Assembly (NCBI RefSeq): GCF_030052815.1
Contig: NC_079509.1
Coordinates: 50,231,941 to 50,295,940 of the forward strand
Origin: Hevea brasiliensis
Lineage: Eukaryota; Streptophyta; Magnoliopsida; Malpighiales; Euphorbiaceae
Reading direction: 5' to 3'
Length of the DNA: 64,000 nt
Under the pieces are notes generated by a model, which was not told the DNA's origin, searched no databases, and was given only the letters and a program-made list of their open reading frames with translations. Shown piece by piece: positions 11,700 through 22,260 of the stretch; the stretch's first letter is position 1; each line of letters opens with the position of its first letter. Position numbers and translations under genes: made by a program.

Positions 11700-12865
11700 A
11701 TCAGGTCTCTCTGCTGGCTCAGATGCAGGCCTCTGAGATGATCCCACTGCCTCAGATTTGCCAGATTTCCTACCCCTTTGTGGGGCAGGAGCAGGTCCGT
11801 CTGCTTGTGTTGGAGCAGCTGTAGTAGTTCTGCGTGGACAGTTCTTCAACTGATGCTCTGTTGACCCACACCTTAAGCACCGCCACTCTCCAACACTCCC
11901 TTTATGCCATTTGAAAGCAGTGTGGACATGCGAGAAGATCGGGCTGGTCCTGAACCCCATCCTCGAGAGCGCCCACCGATGGTGTGGGTGACCTCTCCTA
12001 GGGGTAAAGCGTGGCCCTGGGCCCCGACCACGACCTTGTGGTTGACTGAACTCAGGTGTGGACCCTTGAACTTCTTCCCAAATGCAGAGATGAACTAGAC
12101 CGACTGGGCCCCTCTTCTCTCTCTCTCTTCAGTCCGCTCACTTATTCTTACTTTTTCAACTTTTATTGCAGCTTCCACTAACTTGGTGAAGTCGGTAATT
12201 CCCAAGGCAGTGATCATGATCTTTATATTGTCATTCAATCCCTCTTCAAATCTCTTACATCTTTCAGCTTCGTTAGGGACTATCTCCCTTCCGTAGCGGC
12301 TCAATCTGACAAATTCCTTCTCATACTCGCCACCGACACTGTCTCGCTCAGTTAATGAACTCTCTTCTTCTCTCTTCTAGGTATACACTACCCACATATT
12401 TCTTCTTAAATTCGGAGAGGAAGAAGTCCCAAGTTACTATTTCTAGTCAGATTCACTAGACACAGATCCCACCATTCATATGCATCGTCTTGCAAAGGGG
12501 ATACAGAGATTCCAAGTTTTGCCCTCGAGTGCAAAGTGGAGTTGTTTTAAAACTCACTGCTCTGCTCAACCAATTTTGTTTTGCTACCGCAATAATCATC
12601 TTCTCTCTTGCCAAAGAAGTCTACTGCTCCAAACTTTCTCAATTTTTCCAGGTGTGATTTTGGTTGTGGAGGTGGTGGTGGTGGTGGCATTACTCCAGCT
12701 ATTTGTTTGAAAAATTCAGCCATTTGCTGGAACATGGCCTGTGGAGGCTGAGCAGGCTTTGCTTGAGCTGGCGGAGCAGGTTCTCCCATACCTCCAGCCT
12801 CATTTCCGCAGTGGAGCATGACTCTCCACTTCCTCCTCAACTGCCCTCTGAGATGTAGGGTCCAT
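11700..12865 (-). pseudogene. Tekay-like gag with CCHC zinc knuckle, broken
   Basis: The structural capsid and nucleocapsid part of the polyprotein. The likely start is ATG at 12863-12865 (MDPTSQ...), about 110 bases inside the PBS. The N-terminal part is proline-rich, with PPPPPPP near 12670. The capsid core appears at 12095-12304 with RCKRFEEGL. The CX2CX4HX4C knuckle (CLRCGSTEHQLKNC) lies at about 11838-11879 and is intact. Frameshifts are visible shortly after the start, between about 12310 and 12540, and near 11960-12095. Gag and pol appear to be one continuous ORF in the parent family. Confidence 0.82.
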
Positions 12866-12975
12866 ATCCTATTCAAAATAACAAAGACAAACAAATCTGT
12901 ATTAGTGTCACCTCGACTCTTACAAATGCAATGCATGGTATGGACTCAGTCTAGGCCCAGAAACGCCTAAACCGT

Positions 12976-12987
12976 GCTCTGATACCA
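12976..12987 (-). other. Primer binding site, initiator tRNA-Met
   Basis: The minus strand reads TGGTATCAGAGC, five bases inside the 5' LTR boundary at 12993. This complements the 3' end of plant initiator tRNA-Met. It also fixes the element orientation. Confidence 0.92.
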
Positions 12988-12992
12988 CTAAA

Positions 12993-15900
12993 TGTGACAC
13001 CCCTTACCCGTGTACAGCATATCCGAGTAAGCAATGTCACACGGTGTACCTGCACACTCTATTTTACCTTAATTAATTTTTATCATGGTTTTGAATATAA
13101 CTTGTGAAATATAATATATTTGAGCCATTTATCGAAATTATAATTTATTTGAGGTTCCGAAAATTTTATAGAAAATCCGGCAGAGTACCGGCTAAAAATG
13201 GAGAAAACAGTTCTTCGGAACCTGTGAAAAACACTTCCAAAATCATTTTCAAACAATCCCAACTCCATTTTATCAACAAAGTCTCAATATGATTTTCAAC
13301 AACCTTTCCATTACTCAAACATTCATTTCTCATGATACTCATATACAAGCAATAAATAAATACTCAAACTTTACATTCATAACCACAATTTTCATTATTT
13401 ACATGAAAATCAAAATACATTACATAAGTTCAATTACATATGAGAAAATAAAAATTAGTTACAAAATACCAAAATGAAACCTAGTGTCCTACCAATGCAC
13501 TGTGGATGGTGAGGTGACACGGACACTATGCAGAGTCAGGATGGTCTCACCCATCATGGTCTACTGGGCTCTCAATCAGTATCTCCAGAACCTACGCGTG
13601 GCAAAAGCAACGCGCTAAGCAATAATGCTTAGTGGTGCAATAATAAAATAAAAGGAAACAGCATAAAATAAATATGTATTGAATGTATCGATGTTTTACT
13701 GGTTTTGTACTTGTTATAATCATTTATTTCGTTAACTTTATCCACTTTCATTCTTTTGGTTGCCCAAGTAACCTATACTGAACGATCGATCAATAAACGT
13801 AAACCGCACTGGGTATCAAGTACCTCGGGCCGTCACACCATCGGTCACATATATATCTCCCGGTGTGCAATAGAACAGCTAACAAGCTGTAAATAATATT
13901 AGGCACGAGGCCAAGTCTCAACACAATGTCGAAATGGCTAAAAGCCATAAAATCACAGAATGGCATAATGTCATGTGCAGTACTGCTAACTGAACCTATT
14001 GGCATGCCAAACTATCCAAACCAATCTTGTTAGGTATACTAGGGCACTTGATACTTTTGAATTCTTCAATTTTTGAGTTTCAAGTTTTGGTGTCACTATT
14101 CACTTTATTGGTCAACAAAAATGTTGACTTTTGGATAGAAAATAGGTACATTGGTTTTGACACTCCCAACATACCACATTTTGCATTCAAAACTTGTTGG
14201 CATTAATCACCAATACCATTTCTAAGCTTAAACCAAGGGAGCAGAATTTTTTAGTTTTTGTACCTAAACTTCACTGTTCCATTAATGACTGTTACAGTGG
14301 GAATTTGAAGAAATGGTAAACATTAAAGTTGTTTCTTATTTTGTCTAGTTGAATTTCCTTTTTTGAATTACTACATTTGGAGTTTTGTAGCTCCAGTTAT
14401 GGTTCAAAAACCACAGCTGGCCGGATTGCAAAACTGCAGAATTGACCATATCTACAGTGCAGTGAACAGTGACTGCCACTGCCTTGTTGGATAGGTTCTG
14501 CTCATAATTTGGGGTAGGTTTCTTCATGAAAGTTGTTTGTCTATATCTTATCTTGTTGCTGTAAAAATTTCAGGTCAATTGGCCCATTCTACAATGAGTT
14601 ATGGCCAAATGAACAATTACTGTTCATTTGGTCATTCTGCAGATTCTGGTTGCAGGGTATCCGGATTGGGGCCAATTTTTGGTCCACTTGCTTTGGTCTT
14701 TTGGGCATGGTTTCTTCAGCAAAATTGTGCCATTATATGTCTAGTTTCATGTCCAATTGGCCAAACACCAATTGAACCTACACAGCCAAAGTTATGGCTG
14801 TCCAAGTGGGCTGGAATCACAGCCTCACCTGCTGCCCTCACTAGGCAGCATACCAATTCAGGTTATAACACTCTAATGCACTTCAAATTATGGTCAACTC
14901 ACCTCAAATGGTCACTAATTGACCATTAGAATGTTCACTCATCATTTCATAAGCAAAGTCTAAGTTTCACTCCAAAAACCCTAATTTCCCATTTCATTTC
15001 ACCCATACACCTTAGTTAAACACTTTCATTCATTACATATATGTATATACACTTTAAACACCCTCTCTAATCCACTCTAAGCCCATCTGAACAATCAACA
15101 TCATAATCCTCACTAGGCTGCCAAATTCCATGGGATACATATACCTAAGTTTTACTTCATTTAAGTTACATTTTCATACTCATTTTAAGTCCCTAACATG
15201 GAATAAGAGAGATTTATACATAAATAAGCACTAACCTCTTGTAGGGTAGAATTTTTCAAGCTTAAACTTCACTTTCTTTCCTTTTCTAGGCTGCCAAACA
15301 CTTTCCCAAGAGGTATGGACAAGTTTTAATGAAAGGTGTCTAGGGTTTAGTAGTGGAAATTCATGGGAAAATGGAAGTGATGCAAGAAATTTTTATGGAG
15401 GGCTATGGAAGAGAGGTCACGGCTTGAGGAAGAAGAGGAAGAAGACCATAATTTTTTTGGTCTATTTTGACTCTTTTAAGTGATTTAAGAAAGCTTGTTG
15501 AATGGTGATTGGTTGGGAACTTTTAAATGACCTCTTAATGATATCATTATTTGCATTATTTTGATTTTTCTTTTCTTTTCTTTTCTACTAACTTTAAATT
15601 AGTTTTTCATCAACATTAATTCATATTTTATGTCATAATAATTATTTACTCAACTGGACAAGTCGGCCAAAAATCACCTCTGAAGGCGAAATGACCAAAA
15701 TGCCCTCCGTTAACGGGTCAAAATTGTCTGTACCGATTGAAAAATTTTTCTAAATATTTTCTTGGCATTCTAATGCCATAGGAACCTCAATGACCCTTCT
15801 CTGGAGTCCCAAAAATTATTTTATGAATTTTTCCCCGGGTCTAGGGCTCCTAGTTGCGAGAACCGCAACTTCCCTCTGGGTTACCCATCGTTTGGGCACC

Positions 15901-16083
15901 GGCTCATTTAACTTAGTTGTATTTTATTTCTAAAATTTTTACTAAATTTTTCTTATTAATATTTGAGTTAATTATGGTCCCTCACTTTAATTTAAATATT
16001 TTTCCGGACGTTCTAGCTGTCCGGACCGGCACTGGTTACTGGAACAGTAGAATGTACGGAGTTGCTACCGGGAGGGTGTTACA
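12993..16083 (-). repeat. Tekay 5' LTR
   Basis: 3091 bp, starting TGTGACACCCC and ending GGGTGTTACA on the plus strand. It is nearly identical to 5097-8191, with scattered substitutions and a few short indels, for example around 13535-13560 and a 10-base gap near 15708. It would drive transcription leftward. Confidence 0.93.
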
Positions 16084-16088
16084 GTGTA
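16084..16088. repeat. Target site duplication, right copy (GTGTA)
   Basis: Perfect copy of 5092-5096, directly after the LTR end GGGTGTTACA. Confidence 0.92.
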
Positions 16089-16945
16089 ACTGTACTATGG
16101 AATCCTTAGAGCATCTCTTATTCTTTTGTAACCATGCTTGGGCATCTTGGTTTGGTTCTAGATTGGGTTTCTATCCAAGCTCTTCTAGTTTTATATTTTT
16201 TAAGGAGTGGTTGTAGAACTTATATCTTTCAGTCTCCCATAAGGATCAATGTGAAATTCAGTTAGCATGCCTGCTAAGTTAGCATATTTGGAAATCAAGG
16301 AATAAGGCTATCTTTGAAGGAGTTGAACCGAATCCTCATATGACTATTTCTAAGGCTCAGAATGAACTTGAAGAGATGCAATCAATAGGAGCTCTACAAA
16401 TACATTCTCTGCCTGCTGTTTTTTCTCCATAAAGGCCTCCTTCTTACATATGGTCTCCCCCATCTAATGGAGTGCTGAAATTCAATGTCGATGCCTCCTT
16501 TGACTACCAGTCTTTCGCAGCTGGTTTAGGAGTTGTTGTTCGAAACTCACAGGGTCAACTAGTGGATGGATGTTCAAGATCTTTCTTAAGCTCTTCTCCT
16601 CTTACTGCGGAATGCTTAGCAGTTAAAGAAGCGATCTGCATGGCTATTTCCAGGGGTTATACTCCTTGTGTTATTGAATCTGATTCCTTTCAGACTGTTT
16701 AGCTTACTTCTTTTCAAGTGGCTCCTCCATGGGCTCTTAAAGCTTTCATTCGTGACATTAGAATGTATTTGTCTCTTTATCTTTCATTAAGTATTGTGTT
16801 TAGTCCTAAATGTTCTAATAGATGTGCAGACTGGGTAGCAAATGCAGCTAGAACTTTGTCATTAGAGGCAGGATGGGTAACAAATCCTTCAGCCCAGTTG
16901 CTCTCTTTTATAAGTTTGGATAGGGCTATTCTTTCTGATTCATGA
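16084..16945 (+). pseudogene. LINE zf-RVT right half and RNase H domain
   Basis: The first codons complete the zf-RVT finger begun left of the Tekay insertion (CNCTMESLEHLLFFC). After a linker, the RNase H domain starts near 16466 with LKFNVDASFD. It contains TAECLAV with its Glu and IESDS with its Asp, the expected metal ligands of plant L1 RNase H. A TAG at about 16700 follows ESDSFQTV, and the frame then continues to SDS and a stop ending about 16945. Other stops sit near 16213 and 16430. The domain is recognisable but broken. Confidence 0.85.
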
Positions 16946-16972
16946 ATGAAAATCATTTCTGATTAAAAAAAA

Positions 16973-17311
16973 CAAATTGTTGTTATGATATATTTTCAAG
17001 TATAATATTTCATTTATTCATAAACTTTATAATATTATATCTATTTCTTTTCTCAACATTGCGTCTTGAGGGACCTATTGAATAAGAGGATCATATCCAT
17101 TGGAAAAGCACATATTAGTCCCTACAAAATTGATATTTATATATAACTTCCCAACGTCATTAGTCTCCAATGTCTGCTCATGCTTTTAACTTTTTAACAC
17201 TTTATCACTCCACTGCCCTCCCCTCCTCCTCCTCCTCTTCCTTCTCCTCCTCCTCATTTGCTGTAGTGGCTCCTCATTCACTTTAATGCTTTATCATGAT
17301 GGTGCTTAAAT
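16973..17311 (+). promoter_or_regulatory. Upstream flank of the KORRIGAN pseudogene, CT-rich leader
   Basis: This is what remains between the LINE poly(A) and the KORRIGAN start codon. A TATA-like TATATATAAC lies near 17138. A pyrimidine tract rich in CTC and CCT repeats runs from about 17213 to 17262, as is common in plant 5' leaders. An upstream ATG occurs near 17298. The promoter role is inferred from position only. Confidence 0.4.
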
Positions 17312-18076
17312 ATGTACAGAAGGGATCTATGTGGTGGTCCACTGGAGATAAATGCTACAGATTTCGCTAGCGACGGTGACCATAGTAGGAATCTGTTGAA
17401 ATTAGACAAGGCCGCTTTGTCCAGGCCTTTGGATGAGAATCCGCAGAGCTGGCTTATTGGTCCAGCTGAGTAGAAGACGACGAAGAAGTACATTGATCTT
17501 GGTTGTATCCTCGTCAGCCGCAAGATATGTGTCTGGACTATTGGCACTCTTCTTTTCTCCCGCTTTTTAGCTGGCTTCATTACTCTCATGGTCAATACTG
17601 TGCCTCACCACCACCATTCTAAGTTTTTGCCGAATAATTACACTCTTGCACTTCATAAGGCACTCATGTTCTTCAATGCTCAACAATGTAATTTACTTTC
17701 CCTTAATTTGATATAATATTTGATTCTCAGCAGATCTCATCTGGGAAGCTCCTGAAGCATAATAACGTGCCATAGAGAGGGAATTCTTGCTTGAATGATG
17801 GGAAATCGGCAATAGGATCTATTTTTAAAGGTCTGGCTGGTGGATATTATGATGGTGGAGATGCTATCAAGTTCAATTTTCCTGCATCTTTTGCTATGTT
17901 GATGTTGAGCTGGAGCGTTATTGAGTATCGTGCTAAGTATGAAGCAGCTGGGGAGCTCAGTCATGTCAAAGATATTATTAAGTGGGGAACTGATTACTTT
18001 CTCAAGACTTTCAACCACACTAAGGATACCATCAACACATTGCTGCACAAGTGATTCTATGCTTGCACTTAAAGAT

Positions 18077-18795
18077 TGTTAGAATTATGACTCAAAATCC
18101 TAGTGAAATTTGGAGAGACTTTTTTCAAAATTTAAGATATTATATATAGGATAGAGGAATATTTTATTTTTAATATAATAGTAAACTTTTAGTTATTCCT
18201 AAATTGAGTGAGACTCCTAATCAGATTAGGATTGAGGGAATTAACACTATAAATAGGAGAATGGTAGAAAAGGTTATTTGGCTTTCAGCTCATGAAATGA
18301 GGCTGTCGCTCATTGTAGAGAGGAACTTTGCCAATTACTGAGAATTTGACTCTGCTCATTGATGAGGGGCTCTTGCCCATTACAGTCCCATAGAGGGAAA
18401 GAGGCTTCAATTTAAAGTGGAGAAAAGGCATAAAATTTAAGAGAGAGTAATTCTTGTCCATTGGTGAGAGGGCTCTTGCCCATATAGTTGAAGACACATT
18501 TTGTAGTGTAGCAGTTAAAATAGTAAATATATTAGGTTATATCTAGAAGAGACTAAGAGAGACTAACTAATATATTTACTATAAGCAGTTTGATGTAATA
18601 TGGGTTTTCTTGGGTGTAATTAGGTTTATGGGTAGTATAGTTTGAGCTTGTAATGATAATTTATTATTGAAAATAGTGGAACATGGCATGCCCGTAGATG
18701 TAACCCTATGTTGAGAGGGTGAACCACATAAATATTAGTGTTTTGTATGTTTATTCTATTTCTTTGTAGTTTACACGCTTCTGCGATGCACAACA
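18077..18795 (+). repeat. Left LTR of the TRIM-like element
   Basis: 719 bp, TGTTAG to ACAACA, repeated with modest divergence at 19101-19828. It contains internally repetitive phrases around GCTCATTG and GAGAGGG. Confidence 0.87.
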
Positions 18796-18798
18796 AAT

Positions 18799-18810
18799 TG
18801 GTATCAGAGC
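18799..18810 (+). other. Primer binding site of the TRIM-like element
   Basis: TGGTATCAGAGC, the complement of the plant initiator tRNA-Met 3' end, three bases after the left LTR. Confidence 0.92.
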
Positions 18811-19100
18811 ATGGGATGATCTTAGTGAGCTTGGTTGAAGCTGCTATGAGATGTGGAAAGTCGCACATGCAACAATGATGATGGTGGAGAATTGAATTTA
18901 AGGTGGAGCTCTTGATGCAAAATCAAGAAAGTTGATAACGCGAAGATTTTTTGAAGAAAGAAGCAAGTTACACCCAAGATGAAGATTGGAGAGATTGATG
19001 GTTTGAAGGGTTCAAGCTCAAGCATGGAGATGTGATGATTGAAGGCATCCAAGAATTTGAGATATGTAATAGTTTATGGATTTTGAGTCAAGGTAGAGAT

Positions 19101-19828
19101 TGTTAGAATTATGACTCAAAATCCTAGTGGAATTTGGAGAGAACTTTTCCTAATTTGAGTGTGATAAATATTCCTCAATATGATAGAGAGATATTTTCTA
19201 TATAAAGTAGAACTCTTATTTTAGTATTATTCTTAAATTGAGTGAGACTCCTAATCATATTAGGATTGGGGGAATTAACACTATAAATATAAAAATGGTA
19301 GAAAAAATTATTTGGCTTTCAGCTTATGGAGTGAGGCTGTCGCTCATTGTAGAGATGGGCTTTGCCAATTGCTAAGAATTTGGCTCTGCCCATTGATGAA
19401 GAGCTCCTACCCATTGCAGTCCCATAGAGGGAAAGAGACTTCGGCTTAAAGTAGAGAAAGGGTATAGAATTTAAGAGAGAGTAATTCTTGTACATTAGTG
19501 AGAGAGCTCTCGCTCATATAGTTGAAGACACCCTTTGTAGTGTAGCAGTTAAAATAGTAAATACATTGGGTTATATCTAGAGGAGACTAAGAGGGACTAA
19601 CTAATATATTTACTATGAGCAGTTTGATGTAATATGGGTTCTCTTGGTGTAATTGAGTTTATGGATGGTATAGCTTGAGCTTGTAGTGATGATTTATTAT
19701 TGAAAATAGTGCAAGATCGTATGCCCGTAAATATTGTCCTATGTTGAGAGGGTGAACCACATAAATATTGGTATTTTGTGTATTTGTTTTATTTCTTTAC
19801 AGTTTACACGCTTTCGCGATGCACAACA
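19101..19828 (+). repeat. Right LTR of the TRIM-like element
   Basis: 728 bp, second copy of 18077-18795, with the same TG...CA ends. Confidence 0.87.
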
Positions 19829-21065
19829 TAGATCGTATTATCTTCCGAGTAGATAGTGTCATCCATGATCTATCCAATCTTACTATATCTATATAATAAT
19901 AAATATTATAAAGCTGGGCACTGTAATAAGGGCACAACATGTTGTCACGTGGAGTTCTGCTATTCCTCAAATTGCTTCACATATTACAGCCGTTTTGCAC
20001 CACAATATGACAGTATTCTCAACATCTTAACACAATAAATTTTTAGATACAATGACTTCTCTTTTAGGCTTCCAGCTTATTCAAAATAATACATTCATTA
20101 TATTATAACAAATGCTTCTTTATTGCTATGGAAATATTTTATGGTTGCATGTAAATCCACTTTATATCAAATTTTATGATCACTTCCATATCCATATGAT
20201 GCAAATATTTTCAAACCCGTTGCTCAAGTTTCATCTATTGCTTAATATATTCAACAAATCAAGGTTAGCTTTCACTGCCCTCTATCTTAACTCTCTGGTG
20301 TATTTAGTAGCTAGGTATGTTCGAGAAAATAGATTAAAATTTGGGTTGCTTTTTCTTTTTTTTTTTTCCATGTGTGAGATAATTCTAGGACTAATCTTAA
20401 TTAGACTAATAACTCAATAATCGAGTTCATAATCTTACTGTATTGTCATTTTATAAATGTAAATTCAAGTGTGATTAATTGTTCATATAAACCAATCTTT
20501 TTAGATAGTGGATGGCATAGTAATTGATTTTTGTTATGTGTAGGAGCTTTAAGTTTAAATGTCAATTTGGGTTACATGGTTAAACTATGTTATGCTAAAA
20601 ATTTGCATTTGCTTATTATTTGCTTCTACAAATGCAATTCCCCCACCCCTTTTTTCTCTTCAAAAGTTCTAGGCCTTTTTATTTTGGATAAATCATTTGA
20701 ATTCAACCCTTTTAGAATTATTAAATAGGATTATAATGCTTCTCTTTCCAAATCTCATTAGTTTCTTCTCTGATTTCTACTTCCCAAGTTCTGCATTTAC
20801 ATCATTTGCAGTTTATTTAGTACAAAATTTTATAGTGCTATGTTACATCTCAATGAGATGTTTCAAAATTTCAGTTTTTTTTTAATAATTAAAATCCTGT
20901 AAATACTGCACTAAGAGACTTGGTTGATCTTGTTCATCTTTACATTTATCTGGAGAATTATTTCTCTTTTTCAGAATGAGTTACTTAAAAGTAATTTTGC
21001 TAATGGATCTTCAGAATGAAATAAGAATTTTCATTGTATTTTCTGTTTGTGTGAGCTAAGAATTT
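19829..21065. other. Rest of KORRIGAN intron 2, no recognised feature
   Basis: AT-rich sequence with no coding motif that I can support. The start (TCTATATAATAATAAATATTA near 19885) is faintly like a Helitron 5' end, but no matching 3' hairpin was found. Confidence 0.4.
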
Positions 21066-21263
21066 TGTCTTGGAGTGACAAGAAAATTACAAGAATTTGA
21101 TCTGTCTCATAATAATTTTTCTGGTGAGATTCTAAATACTTAAATAAATGTGCATTGGAATATGTCAATTTATATGTTAATAATTCTGATGCTGATGTTC
21201 CCATCAAAGGAGCTTTGGCAGATGTTAGTGCAATATCAATTGCAAGACACTGATTCCATTATA
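21066..21263 (+). pseudogene. Fragment of an LRR receptor-kinase-like gene (last LRR and hinge)
   Basis: In one frame at about 21070-21141 the codons read LQEFDLSHNNFSGEI, a standard plant extracellular LRR, then a stop. At about 21156-21263 the frame reads ALEYVNLYVNN and then DVPIKGALADVSAISIA before a stop. The second block matches the segment after the last LRR of subfamily XII receptor kinases, where a final LRR is followed by VP-x-KG-x-[FL]A-[ND]-S and an S-x-[IV] hinge. No kinase domain follows. The piece lies inside intron 2 of the KORRIGAN pseudogene, on the same strand, and is clearly degraded. Confidence 0.65.
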
Positions 21264-22260
21264 TGTGTGGCTGTGATATTGCTTACAGTTGCTGCAATCC
21301 CATGCACAATCCCATGCACAGAACATGTTTGATTGATGACTTCAGTTGCATGCATGGCACATGTTTGATGAAAAGCTAATTGTCGTTGCCATTTTGACTA
21401 TGTAAATTTTGACATTATTCATGTCCATTCTCAAACCTTTAATTCTGAAAAGGGGATAGTGAACTATAATGAAATAATGACTTGCTCTACTTTCTCTTCT
21501 CTGTGCAGCAAAAAATTGATTAATAGCCACATGGTGTTGTAGCTACAGATGCTCTCTATGGTCACTTTTATGAGGAAAATTGCATGTCAGAGGCTGTCCT
21601 TCCATATTCAGATAAAATTTCGAGATGAGTTATGCATTTCACTATATTTTCAATATGTGTCAGAGTTAAAATTTTTATTTTGGATTAACAGGAAAACTAT
21701 TTATTTAAGAATTATAGTGAGTTGAAACTTCTAACTTATTTATTTGGTACCCAATTTGATAGCCTTATTAATTTGACATGTTAGACTTGTTTTAGTTTTA
21801 TGCCTCCAAACATAGAAAACTATTAAATCATAGGATTAACAAGTCTATATTACAAATAAATATTATTCTCAACTGGTATAGTGGTATTACAGTGAGGAAT
21901 TTATTCTCATTATTCAAATATATACATTTCTATTTTACAAGGATGTGTTTCAACCAATTGTTATCTTTTCATGTTAAATTGCTAAAGTCTGTATGAAGTG
22001 GTGGGAAACAAAAAAGAGCTTCAATTGATACAACACATTACCAAACGTATATATATTTTATACAATAACAGTTTGGAAAATTACAAAAATCCACGCAATT
22101 TTCGGGCAAATGTCTAGTGACTTCTTAATTTCCCTTGATGCTTGATTTCACAATGGAAATACTATATCTGTTAATCTGCTTAGAATTATTGTTTTTGTTA
22201 TCTTGTATCTTTGAAGGGATTTTTGAGTCTGATATGTAAATTTCTCTGGCTTATTGACAG
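21264..22260. other. 3' part of KORRIGAN intron 2, no recognised feature
   Basis: AT-rich and non-coding as far as I can see. It ends with a normal acceptor, TTATTGACAG, before exon 3. Confidence 0.5.

Larger units (their letters stand above)
5097..16083 (-). mobile_element. Complete Tekay-like Ty3/gypsy chromovirus, nested in the LINE
   Basis: A 10,987-bp element on the minus strand. Reading from the right: 5' LTR 12993-16083, initiator-Met PBS, gag, protease, reverse transcriptase, RNase H, integrase, a chromodomain-like tail, PPT, and 3' LTR 5097-8191. It is bounded by perfect GTGTA duplications. The C-terminal chromodomain-like segment, the single gag-pol order and the 3.1-kb LTRs suggest the Tekay (Del) clade. 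The two LTRs differ at only a few positions per hundred, so the insertion is fairly young. Even so, gag and pol carry frameshifts and stops, so the copy is not autonomous. Confidence 0.9.
1516..16972 (+). mobile_element. L1-type LINE with RNase H, interrupted at 5097-16083
   Basis: A degenerate non-LTR retrotransposon on the plus strand. In order it shows an ORF1 tail, an APE-type endonuclease, a reverse transcriptase, a zf-RVT zinc finger and an RNase H domain, then a stop and a short A run at 16965-16972. The Tekay element at 5097-16083 splits the zf-RVT region. Joining 5096 to 16089 restores the reading frame across a cysteine-rich motif, which confirms one original element. The 5' end is covered by the LTR ending at 1515, so no LINE target duplication can be identified. 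Several frame breaks and stops make it inactive. Confidence 0.88.
18077..19828 (+). mobile_element. Small non-autonomous LTR element (TRIM-like) in intron 2
   Basis: A 1752-bp element with two LTRs, 18077-18795 and 19101-19828, both beginning TGTTAGAATT and ending GCACAACA. The internal part is only 305 bp and has no coding content. The PBS follows the left LTR and a purine-rich AAGGTAGAGAT precedes the right one, giving plus orientation. Flanks AAGAT and TAGAT look like a target duplication with one mismatch. The layout matches TRIM-type elements, although the LTRs (719 and 728 bp) are longer than typical for that class. It must have been mobilised by another element's proteins. Confidence 0.85.

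Noticed and set aside
18799..18815. tRNA-like TGGTATCAGAGC sequences here, at 12976, 38443 and 62281
   Set aside because: They are primer binding sites complementary to initiator tRNA-Met, not tRNA genes. No cloverleaf surrounds them.
19880..20040. Possible Helitron start (TCTATATAATAATAAATATTA)
   Set aside because: No 3' hairpin with CTRR end and no Rep/helicase sequence was found nearby; AT-rich chance resemblance is likely.
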